64,000 bases of DNA from assembly GCF_021412585.1 (NCBI RefSeq), contig NZ_JAKCMI010000022.1, positions 1-64,000 of the forward strand, written 5' to 3'. Below, one piece after another: positions 28,624 through 38,080 of this stretch. Numbering within the stretch: the stretch's first letter is position 1; each line of letters begins with the position of its first letter. The notes beneath the pieces were generated by a model, which was given only the letters and a program-made list of their open reading frames with translations, was not told the origin of the DNA and did not search any database. The stretch comes from Halomonas alkalisoli. GTDB lineage: Bacteria > Pseudomonadota > Gammaproteobacteria > Pseudomonadales > Halomonadaceae. Made by a program: the position numbers and the translations under genes.

Positions 28624-29313
28624 ATGAGTCAGAACGCACGGGAATCGCTTTCTGCCCTGATGGACAACGAAGGTGATGATCTCGAGCTGCGTCGGGTGCT
28701 GAAGTCCCTGGAGGACGACCCCGATGCGGCTGATGCCTGGCGGCGCTATCATTTGATGCGCAGCCTGATGCGTCGGGATCATGACATCGATGTCAGCAAG
28801 GACCTTTCGGCTGGTATCATGGCCCGCCTCGAGGAGGAACCGGTACCGGTTCTGGAAACGACGCCCCTGGCGCCGCGACGCGCTCCCTCCTTTGCCCGTG
28901 GTGCCGGCATCGCGGCCGCCGTTTCGCTGATGGTGATCACCGGGGTGCAGTTCTACAACGGCAGCGACTTCGCCAGCACCGGCGAGTCGCCGGTCGCCGG
29001 AACCGAGCCCCGTACCGCATCGGAGCAGCCGCAGCGAAGCCTTGCCACCCCGGCAGGCGGTCAGGGCGCGCCCCTGTTCTCGCCGGCGGCCGTCGGTGGT
29101 GGGCAGGCCGGTATCATGCCCGTGGGTGCCAGCTTCAATAACCCGCTGTTCTTGTCACCCCAGTCGCAGCAGCCCCCGAGTTCCGACCAGGAGCAGGCAA
29201 GGCTATTGCAGTCCTACCTCGATCGACACTCAGAGGGTGCCGCCTATCACAGTGGCGATGTCTGGATGCCGCTATTGCGCGCTTCCGGTAGTGAGACACT
29301 GGGGCAACGTTGA
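28624..29313 (+). CDS. rseA: Anti-sigma-E factor RseA/MucA
   Basis: A 229-residue single-pass inner-membrane protein. The cytoplasmic N-terminal domain carries the family start ESLSALMDNEGDDLELRRVL and AWRRYHLMRSLMR, which grips sigma-E. A membrane helix lies near residues 95-112 (GAGIAAAVSLMVITGVQFY), and a Gln/Pro/Ser-rich periplasmic part follows, where DegS/RseP-type proteases and RseB act. ATG 28624 follows GGGGGTG; a GTG two codons earlier is possible. Its stop overlaps the start of mucB as TGATG. Confidence 0.9.
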   Translation: MSQNARESLSALMDNEGDDLELRRVLKSLEDDPDAADAWRRYHLMRSLMRRDHDIDVSKDLSAGIMARLEEEPVPVLETTPLAPRRAPSFARGAGIAAAVSLMVITGVQFYNGSDFASTGESPVAGTEPRTASEQPQRSLATPAGGQGAPLFSPAAVGGGQAGIMPVGASFNNPLFLSPQSQQPPSSDQEQARLLQSYLDRHSEGAAYHSGDVWMPLLRASGSETLGQR

Positions 29314-30311
29314 TGAGGGCCGGGCGGACCCTGCGTCGCCTGGCAGTACTCTGCGGCATCGGTGGCCTTTTCATTGTGCTGCCGCTGGCCGCCGACACGC
29401 CACGCGGTGCCGAGATAGCCAACGAGCAGTTTGACTGTCGCCAGCTATCCGACTGGGAGGCGCCGGAATCGGCGATCGACTGGTTCGAACGTAGCCTGTG
29501 GGCCAATCATTGCTACATCTTCCAGGCGCGGGCGGTGCGTATCGGCATCGATGGCGTCAGGACGCTGGCCCTTTCCCACGACATCCAGGACGGCGTCGAA
29601 CGGGAGGTCGCACGCTTTCTCGATGGCCCTCAGGTTTTCTTCGAGCGCCGTGGGCGTATCGGTCGACTGGGGTGGGCCGAGAATGACGACGAGGCACCCG
29701 TCTCGCCGGCAGGGGTGGTCAGGCATCTCGATCAGTATTATCGGCTTGGCCTGGGGAGCGGCGAGCGAATCGCCAATCGCTCCGCCGTGCGCCTGGACAT
29801 CGAGCCTCTCGACGGGATGCGTTTCGGCCAGCGAGTCTGGCTCGATTCCACCACGGCCCTGCCCCTGAAGCGGGAGCTGCTCGACGATCGCGGCCGAGTG
29901 GTCGAAACCTTCCAGATTACCGAACTCCAGTCGCCGCAGTTGCATGACGGCAGCGTCTTTCTCGACGATGTCCGTTCCCCGCCTCGGCAGCCCTGGCGTC
30001 CCGAATGGCTGCCGGAAGGGTTCGTCAGCCAGCCGGTGGATACGCGTAGCGAGCGTCATGGCGAGGAAGTGGGGCACCGAATCTATAGCGACGGACTTTC
30101 TACGCTGAGCCTGTTCGTCGAGCCGATCGAGGAGGGGCGGGAGCGGCTGATACCCGGCCTTCATCGGTTGGGCATCTCGTTGGCTGTCGTGCGCCACCTG
30201 ACGATGGAGGAGGGGCCGATGCAGGTGGTGGTGATGGGAGAGCTGCCACCTCGTGTACTGGCTCAGGTCGCGGACAGCCTGATCTGGGAGGAAGTCTCCG
30301 AAGATGAGTGA
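29313..30311 (+). CDS. rseB: Sigma-E regulatory periplasmic protein RseB/MucB
   Basis: A 332-residue periplasmic protein with a signal peptide (first 27 residues, ending PLAADT). It has the two-domain RseB layout: an N-terminal lipoprotein-carrier-like fold (AIDWFERSLWANHCYIFQA; VEREVARFLDGPQVFFERR) and a smaller C-terminal domain (WLPEGFVSQPVDTRS; YSDGLSTLSLFVEP). RseB binds RseA and shields it from cleavage until lipopolysaccharide or misfolded porins appear. The start overlaps the rseA stop (TGATG). Confidence 0.92.
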   Translation: MRAGRTLRRLAVLCGIGGLFIVLPLAADTPRGAEIANEQFDCRQLSDWEAPESAIDWFERSLWANHCYIFQARAVRIGIDGVRTLALSHDIQDGVEREVARFLDGPQVFFERRGRIGRLGWAENDDEAPVSPAGVVRHLDQYYRLGLGSGERIANRSAVRLDIEPLDGMRFGQRVWLDSTTALPLKRELLDDRGRVVETFQITELQSPQLHDGSVFLDDVRSPPRQPWRPEWLPEGFVSQPVDTRSERHGEEVGHRIYSDGLSTLSLFVEPIEEGRERLIPGLHRLGISLAVVRHLTMEEGPMQVVVMGELPPRVLAQVADSLIWEEVSEDE

Positions 30312-30380
30312 CTGAGCAAAAGCCGAATAACGGCGTGACAGCCGACATGTAAAACGTACGCAATGACGCAGGAGTTTTTC

Positions 30381-31814
30381 ATGAAACCTATGACCCGATC
30401 CTTTCCCCTGTGGGCGCTTTTGCTGGCGCTGCTGCTTCCCTGGCAATCGGCCCTTGCTCGTGATCTCCCCGACTTCGCCAGCCTGGTCGAGCAGGCGGCT
30501 CCCGGGGTGGTCAATATCTCCACGACGCGAACGGTGGAGCGCGGTCACTCTTTCGAGGGCTTCGGCGGGCAGGACATTCCCGATATCTTCCGCCACTTCT
30601 TCGGCGATCGTTTTCCGGGCGGACCGGGAGGGCCAGGCGGACCTGTACCGGGTCCCGGCCCAGGCCAGGAGCGTCAGTCTCTGGGCTCCGGCTTCATCAT
30701 CAGTGAGGACGGCTACATACTGACCAGTGCCCACGTGGTCGAGGGGGCCGATGAGATACTGGTCCGTCTGGCGGACCGTCGTGAAATGGCGGCGGAGCTG
30801 GTCGGCGCCGATACCCAGACCGATGTCGCGGTGCTCAAGGTGGATGCCGAGGGCCTGCCGACCCTGCCGACCGGCGACTCCGATCTGCTCCGGGTCGGCG
30901 AATGGGTCGCTGCCATCGGCTCGCCCTTCGGCTTCGATCACTCGGTGACCGCCGGTATCATCAGTGCCATCAACCGCACCCTGCCGCGGGATGCCTACGT
31001 ACCCTTCATCCAGACCGATGTCGCCATCAACCCCGGCAACTCGGGCGGGCCGCTGTTCAACCTTGATGGCGAAGTCGTGGGGATCAATGCCCAGATATTC
31101 ACCCGCAGCGGTGGCTTCATGGGCCTCTCCTTCGCCGTGCCGATCAACGTGGCCATGGATGTGGCCAGCCAGTTGCGCGATGACGGTCGCGTGCGTCGTG
31201 GCTGGCTCGGGGTGATGATCCAGCCGGTCTCGCGGGATCTGGCCGAGTCGTTCGGCATGGACAGTGCCAGCGGCGCGCTGATCGCCGACCTGGACCCGGA
31301 AGGACCGGCGGCCGAGGGTGGCGTTCGCGCCGGTGACATCATTCTCGAGGTCGACGGCGAGGAGGTGGAGCGCTCGCGCAATCTGCCGCGTCTGATCGGT
31401 CGCGTCTCGCCAGGCAGCGATGCGGAGCTGACCATCATGCGCGATGGTCAGCGTGAGCAGGTCACCGTGACCATTGGCGACTGGCCGGAAAGCGACGAGC
31501 CGCGCGATACCCGTGACGAGCGGAGTGCCCAGGCGCGCCTGGGGATTGCGGTCAGTGAGCTCGATGATGCCGAGCGCGAGCGCCTGGGGATCGAGGCCGG
31601 CGTGATGGTGCGTGACGTCGAGCCTGAAGGGGCGGCTGCCCTGGCCGGGATTCGCCGTGGAGATGTCATCGTCAGTATCGACCATCACGCCGTGGAGAGT
31701 GGCTCACAGCTGCTGGAGCTGGTCGAGGAGCTACCGACGGACCGTGCCATCCCGGTACGGCTCTATCGCGATGGGCGCTCTCTGTTCGTCGCCCTGAGGC
31801 TGGGTCAGAGCTGA
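30381..31814 (+). CDS. mucD: Periplasmic serine protease, DegP/MucD family
   Basis: A 477-residue HtrA protease-chaperone. The signal peptide ends near QSALAR. The trypsin-like domain has the triad His in TSAHVV, Asp in TQTDVAVLKV and Ser in INPGNSGGPLF. A Gly/Pro-rich activation loop (GGPGGPGGPVPGPGPG) lies near residues 80-95. Two PDZ domains follow (RRGWLGVMIQPVS onward; RLGIAVSEL onward). ATG 30381 is chosen because CAGGAG is 6 bases upstream; an ATG at 30363 precedes it in frame. It degrades misfolded envelope proteins and closes the sigma-E operon. mucC/rseC, normally between mucB and mucD, is absent. Confidence 0.93.
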   Translation: MKPMTRSFPLWALLLALLLPWQSALARDLPDFASLVEQAAPGVVNISTTRTVERGHSFEGFGGQDIPDIFRHFFGDRFPGGPGGPGGPVPGPGPGQERQSLGSGFIISEDGYILTSAHVVEGADEILVRLADRREMAAELVGADTQTDVAVLKVDAEGLPTLPTGDSDLLRVGEWVAAIGSPFGFDHSVTAGIISAINRTLPRDAYVPFIQTDVAINPGNSGGPLFNLDGEVVGINAQIFTRSGGFMGLSFAVPINVAMDVASQLRDDGRVRRGWLGVMIQPVSRDLAESFGMDSASGALIADLDPEGPAAEGGVRAGDIILEVDGEEVERSRNLPRLIGRVSPGSDAELTIMRDGQREQVTVTIGDWPESDEPRDTRDERSAQARLGIAVSELDDAERERLGIEAGVMVRDVEPEGAAALAGIRRGDVIVSIDHHAVESGSQLLELVEELPTDRAIPVRLYRDGRSLFVALRLGQS

Positions 31815-31849
31815 TTCGCGGCGGGACCCTGTGCCCGCTGCTACCCTCG

Positions 31850-31881
31850 AGGCGCCTCTCATCTCCCGGTGAGGGGCGCCT
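31850..31881 (+). terminator. Hairpin terminator after mucD
   Basis: A 12-bp stem with one mismatch (31850-31861 with 31870-31881) and an 8-base loop lies 35 bases after the mucD stop and is followed by TCGTT. Confidence 0.6.
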
Positions 31882-32024
31882 TCGTTCCGGGCAGTGGCCC
31901 ACGGCTTCGCTGTCCAACCCCCCGCCATGCCGGTACAATACCCGCCATTGAATTCATTTGACGTGAACGGGGCGCGGCCGAATCGGCCGCCTCTGCGCAC
32001 GTGACGAACACCGGACTGGGCTAG

Positions 32025-33842
32025 ATGAGCAACGACGCAAGCAACGAAAAGCTGAAGTATATTCGGAATTTCTCGATCATTGCCCACATTGACCATGGCA
32101 AGTCGACCCTGGCGGATCGCCTGATCCAGAGCTGCGGTGGACTTACCGAGCGCGAGCTCAAGGAGCAGGTGCTCGACTCGATGGACCTCGAGCGTGAGCG
32201 GGGCATCACCATCAAGGCCCAGTCGGTGACGCTGGACTACCAGGCCGATGACGGCAACACCTATCAGCTGAACTTCATCGACACGCCGGGACACGTGGAC
32301 TTCTCCTATGAGGTCTCGCGCTCGCTCTACGCCTGCGAAGGAGCGCTACTGGTGGTCGATGCGGCCCAGGGCGTCGAGGCCCAGTCGGTGGCGAACTGCT
32401 ATACCGCCATCGAGCAGGGTCTCGAAGTGCTGCCGGTACTCAACAAGATGGATCTGCCCCAGGCCGATCCCGACAAGGTGGCCCATGAGATCGAGGAGAT
32501 CATCGGTCTGGATGCCACCGATGCCTGCCAGGTCTCGGCCAAGAGTGGGCTGGGCATCGACGGGCTGCTCGAGCGCCTGGTGCGCGATATTCCGCCACCC
32601 AAGGGCGACCGGGAAGCACCGCTCCAGGCGCTGATCATCGATTCGTGGTTCGACAACTACCTGGGCGTCGTCTCGCTGGTTCGCGTCTTCGACGGCACCC
32701 TCAAGAAGGGCCAGAAGATCCGCATCAAGTCCACCGGCCGTGACTGGCAGGCCAACGAGGTGGGGATCTTTACCCCGTTGCGCAAGGAGACCGGTATTCT
32801 GCGTGCCGGCGAGGTCGGCTTCGTGGTGGCCGGGATCAAGGAGATCCAGGGCGCGCCGGTGGGGGATACCATCACCCATGCCAAGACCCCGGACGTGGAA
32901 CGCCTTCCGGGCTTCCAGAAGGTCAAGCCGCAGGTCTATGCCGGCATGTTCCCGGTGGGCGCCGACGACTACGAGGACTTCCGCGACGCGCTGGAGAAGC
33001 TCGCACTCAACGATGCCTCGCTGGAGTACGAGCCCGAGAACTCCGATGCCCTGGGTTTCGGTTTCCGTGTCGGTTTCCTCGGCACCCTGCACATGGAGAT
33101 CGTCCAGGAGCGCCTCGAGCGTGAATACAACCTGGACCTGCTCACCACGGCGCCCACCGTGGTCTACGAGCTGGCGATGAAGAATGGCGACGTCAAGTAC
33201 GTTTCCAACCCCTCCAAGCTGCCGGACATGGCCGATGTCGAGGAGATGCGCGAGCCCATCGTGCGTGCCAGTATCCTGGTGCCCCAGGAGTACGTCGGTA
33301 ACGTGATCATGGAGTGCGAGAATCGCCGCGGTACCCAGCGCGACATGCAGTTCCTGGGCAGCCAGATCCAGCTGGTCTATGAGCTGCCCATGAGCGAGGT
33401 GGTGATGGACTTCTTCGATCGATTAAAATCCATCTCCAAGGGCTATGCCTCGCTGGATTACGGTTTCGAACGCTTCCAGGCGGCCAAGCTGGTGCGCCTG
33501 GACGTACTGATCAATGGTGACAAGGTCGATGCGCTGGCGGTCATCATCCACCGCGATCACGCCCATGGCCGCGGGCGCCTGCTGGTGGAAAAGATGAAGG
33601 AGCTGATTCCTCGCCAGATGTTCGACGTGGCGATTCAGGCCGCCATCGGTGGCCAGGTCGTGGCGCGCTCCACCGTCAAGGCCCTGCGCAAGAATGTGAC
33701 GGCCAAGTGCTACGGTGGCGACGTCTCGCGCAAGAAGAAACTGCTGGAGAAGCAGAAGGCGGGCAAGAAACGCATGAAACAGGTCGGTCGGGTGGAAATT
33801 CCCCAGGATGCTTTCCTGGCCGTACTCAAGGTGAATGACTAG
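32025..33842 (+). CDS. lepA: Elongation factor 4 (LepA), ribosomal back-translocase GTPase
   Basis: A 605-residue translational GTPase. G1 is [14 protein letters not shown], followed by [10 protein letters not shown] (G2), [12 protein letters not shown] (G3), [12 protein letters not shown] (G4) and [15 protein letters not shown] (G5). The LepA-specific C-terminal domain is recognisable from [21 protein letters not shown] and the basic end with [21 protein letters not shown]. LepA remodels stalled or mis-translocated ribosomes. Ribosome-binding site before ATG 32025 is weak. It heads the conserved lepA-lepB-rnc-era-recO-pdxJ string. Confidence 0.98.
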   Translation: MSNDASNEKLKYIRNFSIIAHIDHGKSTLADRLIQSCGGLTERELKEQVLDSMDLERERGITIKAQSVTLDYQADDGNTYQLNFIDTPGHVDFSYEVSRSLYACEGALLVVDAAQGVEAQSVANCYTAIEQGLEVLPVLNKMDLPQADPDKVAHEIEEIIGLDATDACQVSAKSGLGIDGLLERLVRDIPPPKGDREAPLQALIIDSWFDNYLGVVSLVRVFDGTLKKGQKIRIKSTGRDWQANEVGIFTPLRKETGILRAGEVGFVVAGIKEIQGAPVGDTITHAKTPDVERLPGFQKVKPQVYAGMFPVGADDYEDFRDALEKLALNDASLEYEPENSDALGFGFRVGFLGTLHMEIVQERLEREYNLDLLTTAPTVVYELAMKNGDVKYVSNPSKLPDMADVEEMREPIVRASILVPQEYVGNVIMECENRRGTQRDMQFLGSQIQLVYELPMSEVVMDFFDRLKSISKGYASLDYGFERFQAAKLVRLDVLINGDKVDALAVIIHRDHAHGRGRLLVEKMKELIPRQMFDVAIQAAIGGQVVARSTVKALRKNVTAKCYGGDVSRKKKLLEKQKAGKKRMKQVGRVEIPQDAFLAVLKVND

Positions 33843-33856
33843 GGACCGACGATACT

Positions 33857-34660
33857 ATGGATTTTTCACTTCTGCTGGTGATTGCTGTGGCAGTCACCGG
33901 TCTGATATGGCTGCTCGACCTGATCTTGCTGCGCCCGGCCCGGCGCCGGAACCTGGCCACCGCCGAAGCCGAAACGACCGAAGGACTCGATGAGGAGACG
34001 CGTGCCAAGGTGCTCAAGGAGCCCTGGCCGGTCGATTACGCGCGCTCCTTCTTCCCGGTCCTTCTGGTCGTGCTGCTGCTGCGCAGCTTCCTGGTGGAGC
34101 CCTTCCAGATTCCGTCCGGCTCCATGCGGCCCACCCTGGAGGTCGGTGACTTCATCCTGGTGAACAAGTACGCCTATGGCCTGCGCCTGCCGGTGACCCA
34201 TACCCGCTTCGTCGAAATGGACGACCCCCAGCGCGGTGACGTCATGGTCTTTCGCTTTCCCAACGAGCCCTCGGTGAATTTCATCAAGCGTGTGGTGGGG
34301 CTGCCGGGCGATACCGTGCGCTATGAGAACAAGCAGCTCTTTGTAAACGGCGAGCCGGTACCCAAGCGCCTGATCGAAGAGGGCCCGGCCGCAGCACCCC
34401 AAGAGTGGCTGATGGAAGAGCAACTGGGTGAAATAAGCCACCGAATCTACAATAATCCCCGTGACCCGGGGCCGCGAGTGCGTGAACTGGTGGTGCCGGA
34501 TGGCCACTACTTCACCATGGGCGACAACCGCGACCACTCCAACGATAGCCGTTACTGGGGCTTCGTTCCCGAAGAGAATATCGTCGGGCGTGCCTTTGCC
34601 GTCTGGATGCAGTGGGACGGGGGGCTACCCAGCTTCTCCAATGTTCGCCGTATCCATTGA
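33857..34660 (+). CDS. lepB: Signal peptidase I
   Basis: A 267-residue inner-membrane protease that removes signal peptides. It has two N-terminal membrane segments ([37 protein letters not shown]). The catalytic Ser is in [12 protein letters not shown] and the catalytic Lys in [28 protein letters not shown] is the family box E. AGGGAC lies 10 bases before ATG 33857, 14 bases after lepA. Confidence 0.97.
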   Translation: MDFSLLLVIAVAVTGLIWLLDLILLRPARRRNLATAEAETTEGLDEETRAKVLKEPWPVDYARSFFPVLLVVLLLRSFLVEPFQIPSGSMRPTLEVGDFILVNKYAYGLRLPVTHTRFVEMDDPQRGDVMVFRFPNEPSVNFIKRVVGLPGDTVRYENKQLFVNGEPVPKRLIEEGPAAAPQEWLMEEQLGEISHRIYNNPRDPGPRVRELVVPDGHYFTMGDNRDHSNDSRYWGFVPEENIVGRAFAVWMQWDGGLPSFSNVRRIH

Positions 34661-34734
34661 CGTTTGGCGTCTCTCGGCGACGGTTCTTATTCTTGCCGGT
34701 AGGCAGCCCGTTTTTTGTAAATAGCAGGAGCTTC

Positions 34735-35427
34735 GTGAGCAACTCCCTCAACGCCTTCAGCCGACGCATCGGCCACACCTTCGGGGATGACACCCTGCTG
34801 GAACTGGCCATGACCCATCGCAGCTTCGGAGGCCAGAACAACGAACGACTCGAGTTCCTCGGTGACTCCATCGTGAACTTCGTGATCGCCGAAGCGCTCT
34901 ACCAGCGCTTCCCTCAGGCCCGGGAAGGGCAGCTGTCGCGGCTGCGTGCCCGACTGGTGCGTGGCCAGACGCTGGCCGAACTGGCCCGGGAGATGTCCTT
35001 CGGCGAGTGCCTGCGCCTCGGCTCCGGCGAAATGAAGAGCGGCGGTCATCGCCGTGACTCCATTCTCGCCGACGCCGTCGAGGCCGTGCTCGGCGCCATC
35101 TACCTGGACGCCGGGATGGATGTGGCGCGGACCCGGGTGCTGGCCTGGTACGCCGAACGCCTGGAAGCCATCGACCTGCAGGATACCCAGAAGGATCCCA
35201 AGACCCGCCTCCAGGAATTTCTTCAGTCGCGCCAGGTCCCTCTGCCTCGCTATGAGGTGGTGTCGGTGGAAGGGGAGGCGCATGATCAGACCTTCACCGT
35301 TGAGTGCCATATCGAACTGCTGGACGAGCACACCCTGGGAGTCGGGGCCAGCCGTCGTCATGCCGAGCAGCAGGCGGCGGAGATGGCTCTGTCGCAGCTC
35401 GAGACCCGAGGAGGGCGTAGCAAATGA
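34735..35427 (+). CDS. rnc: Ribonuclease III
   Basis: A 230-residue double-strand RNA endonuclease that processes rRNA and many mRNAs. The catalytic domain has the signature [17 protein letters not shown] and the later metal site [20 protein letters not shown]; the C-terminal dsRNA-binding domain runs from [13 protein letters not shown] to [15 protein letters not shown]. The start is GTG 34735 with AGCAGGAG 4 bases upstream; no ATG fits the conserved N-terminus. Such a weak start in a long leader agrees with known RNase III autoregulation. The stop overlaps era by 4 bases. Confidence 0.95.
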   Translation: MSNSLNAFSRRIGHTFGDDTLLELAMTHRSFGGQNNERLEFLGDSIVNFVIAEALYQRFPQAREGQLSRLRARLVRGQTLAELAREMSFGECLRLGSGEMKSGGHRRDSILADAVEAVLGAIYLDAGMDVARTRVLAWYAERLEAIDLQDTQKDPKTRLQEFLQSRQVPLPRYEVVSVEGEAHDQTFTVECHIELLDEHTLGVGASRRHAEQQAAEMALSQLETRGGRSK

Positions 35428-36323
35428 GCCAGACATGCGGCTTTGTCGCCATCGTGGGGCGCCCCAACGTGGGCAAGTCCACCCTGATGAACCGGATCCT
35501 CGGCCAGAAGATCTCGATCACCTCGCGGCGTCCACAGACCACGCGTCACCAGGTCATGGGCATCAAGACCGAGGGCGATGCGCAGTTCATCTACGTCGAT
35601 ACGCCCGGCATTCATATCATGGCGAAGGATCGCAACAAGGCGATCAACCGCTTCATGAACCAGGCAGCGACCCAGGCACTGCGTGACGTGGACTGCGTGG
35701 TCTTCATCATCGACCGCACCCGCTGGAGCGATGAGGATCAGGTCGTGCTTCAGCGCCTCGAGCACGTTCAGGCGCCGGTCATCCTGGCCGTCAACAAGGT
35801 CGACCGGCTCGAGGACAAGAGCACGCTGCTGCCATGGCTGGGCGAGGTGGGGGCGCGGCGCGACTTCGCCGCCATCATCCCCATCTCCGCCAAGCACGGC
35901 ACCAACGTGCCGGAGCTCGAGGCCGAGGTGGCCAAGCACCTGTCGGAGGGTGTTCACCACTTTCCCGAGGACCAGGTCACCAACAAGAGCCAGCGCTTCC
36001 TGGCTGCCGAACTGGTGCGGGAAAAGATCATGCGCCAGCTGGGCGACGAGCTGCCCTACCAGGTGACGGTGGAGATCGAAGAGTTCCGCGATGAAGGGCG
36101 TGTGGTACATATCAGCGCCCTGATCCTGGTGGAGCGCTCGGGCCAGAAGAAGATCCTGATCGGCGAGAACGGCGAGCGCATCAAGAGCATCGGTCGCGAG
36201 GCGCGCCTGGACATGGAGCGTGCGCTCGACGCCAAGGTGATGCTCAATCTCTGGGTCAAGGTGAAGCGGGGCTGGTCCGACGATGAGCGGGCCTTGAAGA
36301 GCCTTGGCTACAACCTCGACTGA
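35424..36323 (+). CDS. era: GTPase Era, 30S ribosome assembly
   Basis: A 299-residue GTPase with a C-terminal KH domain, which binds the 3' end of 16S rRNA during 30S maturation. G1 is [17 protein letters not shown], switch region [19 protein letters not shown]3 [10 protein letters not shown]4 [11 protein letters not shown]5 [10 protein letters not shown]. The KH signature is [20 protein letters not shown]. It overlaps rnc by 4 bases, the standard coupling. Confidence 0.98.
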   Translation: MSQTCGFVAIVGRPNVGKSTLMNRILGQKISITSRRPQTTRHQVMGIKTEGDAQFIYVDTPGIHIMAKDRNKAINRFMNQAATQALRDVDCVVFIIDRTRWSDEDQVVLQRLEHVQAPVILAVNKVDRLEDKSTLLPWLGEVGARRDFAAIIPISAKHGTNVPELEAEVAKHLSEGVHHFPEDQVTNKSQRFLAAELVREKIMRQLGDELPYQVTVEIEEFRDEGRVVHISALILVERSGQKKILIGENGERIKSIGREARLDMERALDAKVMLNLWVKVKRGWSDDERALKSLGYNLD

Positions 36324-36377
36324 TGGCGATCCAAGGCCCTCGCTTGGCGAGGCCCTGGTGTCTGTCGGGTGCCTGAC

Positions 36378-37079
36378 ATGCAGCCACAGCCGGCCTTCCT
36401 CCTGCACAAGCGTCCCTATCGTGAAACCAGTGCGCTGGTCGATCTGCTGACCCTCGAGCACGGTCGAGTGCGGGCGGTGGCCCAGGGCGTGCAGCGCCCG
36501 GGCTCGCGCTCGCGTGGCCGGCTTCAGCCCTTTGCCCCGCTGCACGTGACCTGGGTGGGGGATGGAGAGCTCAAGCGACTGCGCCTGATGGAAAGCCGCG
36601 GCTCGGCGGCACTGCTGGTGGGGGAGGGGCTGCTCTGCGGGCTCTATGCCAACGAGCTGCTGACCCGGACCCTGCCGGTCGAGCTGCCGGTAGCCGAGGC
36701 GTTCGCCTTCTATGGATCGCTGCTGGAGGCGTTGCCACGCCCCGAGGGGCGTGCCGGGGCGCTGCGCCGGCTGGAGGTGGCGCTGCTCGAGGCCCTGGAT
36801 GCGGCGCCGCGTTTCACCGAACCCGATGGGCGCGAACTCGATCCCCACTGCCACTACCGTTTCGATATCGCATCGCGGGCCTTCGTTCCCGGCGAGCCCG
36901 GTATCGACGGCCGCACACTTCGGCTGCTTGCCGGCGGCGACTGGACCGAGCCCGGTCTTGGCGGCCCCGCCAAGGCCATCACCCGGGCCGCCTTGGCGCC
37001 CCTGCTGGGAACTCGGCCACTGCGCTCACGTGAGTTGATGCGCCAGCTTGCCCAGAGGCGCCGTGCCGGCCCACACTGA
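36378..37079 (+). CDS. recO: DNA repair protein RecO
   Basis: A 233-residue recombination mediator that helps load RecA with RecR. The N-terminal OB-fold begins PAFLLHKRPYRETSALVDLL and has HGRVRAVAQGVQRPGSRSRG; the helical C-terminal part has LCGLYANELLTRTLP and ends RSRELMRQLAQRR. No Cys4 zinc motif is present, as usual in this clade. ATG 36378 is chosen; GTG 36369 is an alternative start three codons upstream. Confidence 0.93.
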   Translation: MQPQPAFLLHKRPYRETSALVDLLTLEHGRVRAVAQGVQRPGSRSRGRLQPFAPLHVTWVGDGELKRLRLMESRGSAALLVGEGLLCGLYANELLTRTLPVELPVAEAFAFYGSLLEALPRPEGRAGALRRLEVALLEALDAAPRFTEPDGRELDPHCHYRFDIASRAFVPGEPGIDGRTLRLLAGGDWTEPGLGGPAKAITRAALAPLLGTRPLRSRELMRQLAQRRRAGPH

Positions 37080-37109
37080 TCCCGTTTTTATCGGCTTTGG
37101 AGAGAGACC

Positions 37110-37913
37110 ATGCATCCCCCGCGCATCCTGCTCGGCGTCAATATCGATCATATCGCGACCCTGCGTCAGGCCCGCGGTACCCGCTATCCCGATCCGGTTC
37201 AGGCGGCACTGCTGGCCGAGGAAGCCGGTGCCGACGGCATCACCGTGCACCTGCGCGAGGATCGGCGGCATATTCAGCCTCGCGATGTGCGCCTGCTGGC
37301 CGAGGTCCTGAACACGCGCATGAATCTGGAGATGGCGGTCACCGAGGAGATGCTCGCCCTGGCCGAGGAGATCCGCCCCGCCCATGTGTGCCTGGTGCCG
37401 GAGAAGCGCGAAGAGCTGACCACGGAGGGCGGCCTCGACGTGGTCGGCGCGCTTCCGGCCATCACCGAGGCCTGCCGACGGCTGGCGGCGGCAGGTTGCG
37501 AGGTCTCGCTGTTCATTGATCCCGAGCCTAGCCAGATCGAGGCCGCGGTGAAGGCGGGGGCGCCGGTCATCGAACTGCATACGGGGGCCTATGCCGAGCT
37601 GGCCGGTGACGCGGCTCGCCGCGAGCACGCCCGGCTGGCGGCGGCGGTGGAAATGGCCCTGGAGCTTGGCCTGGTGGTCAACGCCGGTCACGGGCTGAAC
37701 TACCACAATGTCGAGCCCATCGCCGCGATTCCCGGCCTGCATGAGCTCAATATCGGCCATGCCGTTATTGCGCGTGCCCTCTTCGTGGGCCTCAAGGAGG
37801 CCGTGGCCGACATGAAGCGCCTGATCATCGCCGGCCAGGAGGCGGGTTTCCTCGCCTCACTGGAAGAGCACGATCACCACCATGACGACCAGGACCACAG
37901 CGAAACCGGCTGA
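37110..37913 (+). CDS. pdxJ: Pyridoxine 5'-phosphate synthase, with a His/Asp-rich tail
   Basis: A 267-residue TIM-barrel enzyme that condenses 3-amino-2-oxopropyl phosphate with 1-deoxyxylulose 5-phosphate, the last ring-forming step of vitamin B6 synthesis. Motifs: [82 protein letters not shown] and [16 protein letters not shown]. The last 17 residues ([17 protein letters not shown]) are an unusual His/Asp-rich extension beyond the normal PdxJ end (about 245 residues). Its TGA overlaps the first codon of the decayed acpS that follows. Confidence 0.96.
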   Translation: MHPPRILLGVNIDHIATLRQARGTRYPDPVQAALLAEEAGADGITVHLREDRRHIQPRDVRLLAEVLNTRMNLEMAVTEEMLALAEEIRPAHVCLVPEKREELTTEGGLDVVGALPAITEACRRLAAAGCEVSLFIDPEPSQIEAAVKAGAPVIELHTGAYAELAGDAARREHARLAAAVEMALELGLVVNAGHGLNYHNVEPIAAIPGLHELNIGHAVIARALFVGLKEAVADMKRLIIAGQEAGFLASLEEHDHHHDDQDHSETG

Positions 37914-38080
37914 TCGTCGGTATCGGAACGGATCTGGTTGCCGGGGAGGCTCGCTGCGAGACTGCCATGGCGCGACACGTCGTACGCTTCGCCTAGCGGC
38001 TGCTGGGCGTGGCATCGATTCACCGGTCCCTGAGCGATGAGGCCGAGCCGGCGTTGGCGGTGGTCGTGCCGGAGGACTGA
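37910..38080 (+). pseudogene. acpS: Decayed holo-[acyl-carrier-protein] synthase gene (acpS)
   Basis: In the expected place and phase after pdxJ, codons from 37910 read (L)[10 protein letters not shown], the conserved AcpS start with its metal-binding Asp. Then comes EARCETAMARHVVRFA, an amber stop at 37994-37996 and RLLGVA, which fits the AcpS helix (ARHG.RFAERLL); GAG to TAG would explain the stop. The frame then jumps to SIHRSLSDEAEPALAVVVPE and TGA at 38078-38080, which is the AcpS C-terminus. About 65-70 codons are missing, including the conserved FAAKEA region. A family member has about 126 residues; only 57 codons remain, with CTG as the first. The 3' part is overlapped by barA on the other strand. 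Confidence 0.85.

Noticed and set aside
29445..31688. A 747-codon open frame antisense to mucB and mucD
   Set aside because: It crosses two confidently identified genes, is His/Gln/Arg-rich with no recognisable domain, and is explained by GC-rich antisense codon bias.
37910..38080. acpS remnant as a short functional gene read through an amber codon
   Set aside because: About half of the protein is missing, including the conserved FAAKEA region, and the start codon would be CTG; readthrough would not restore activity.
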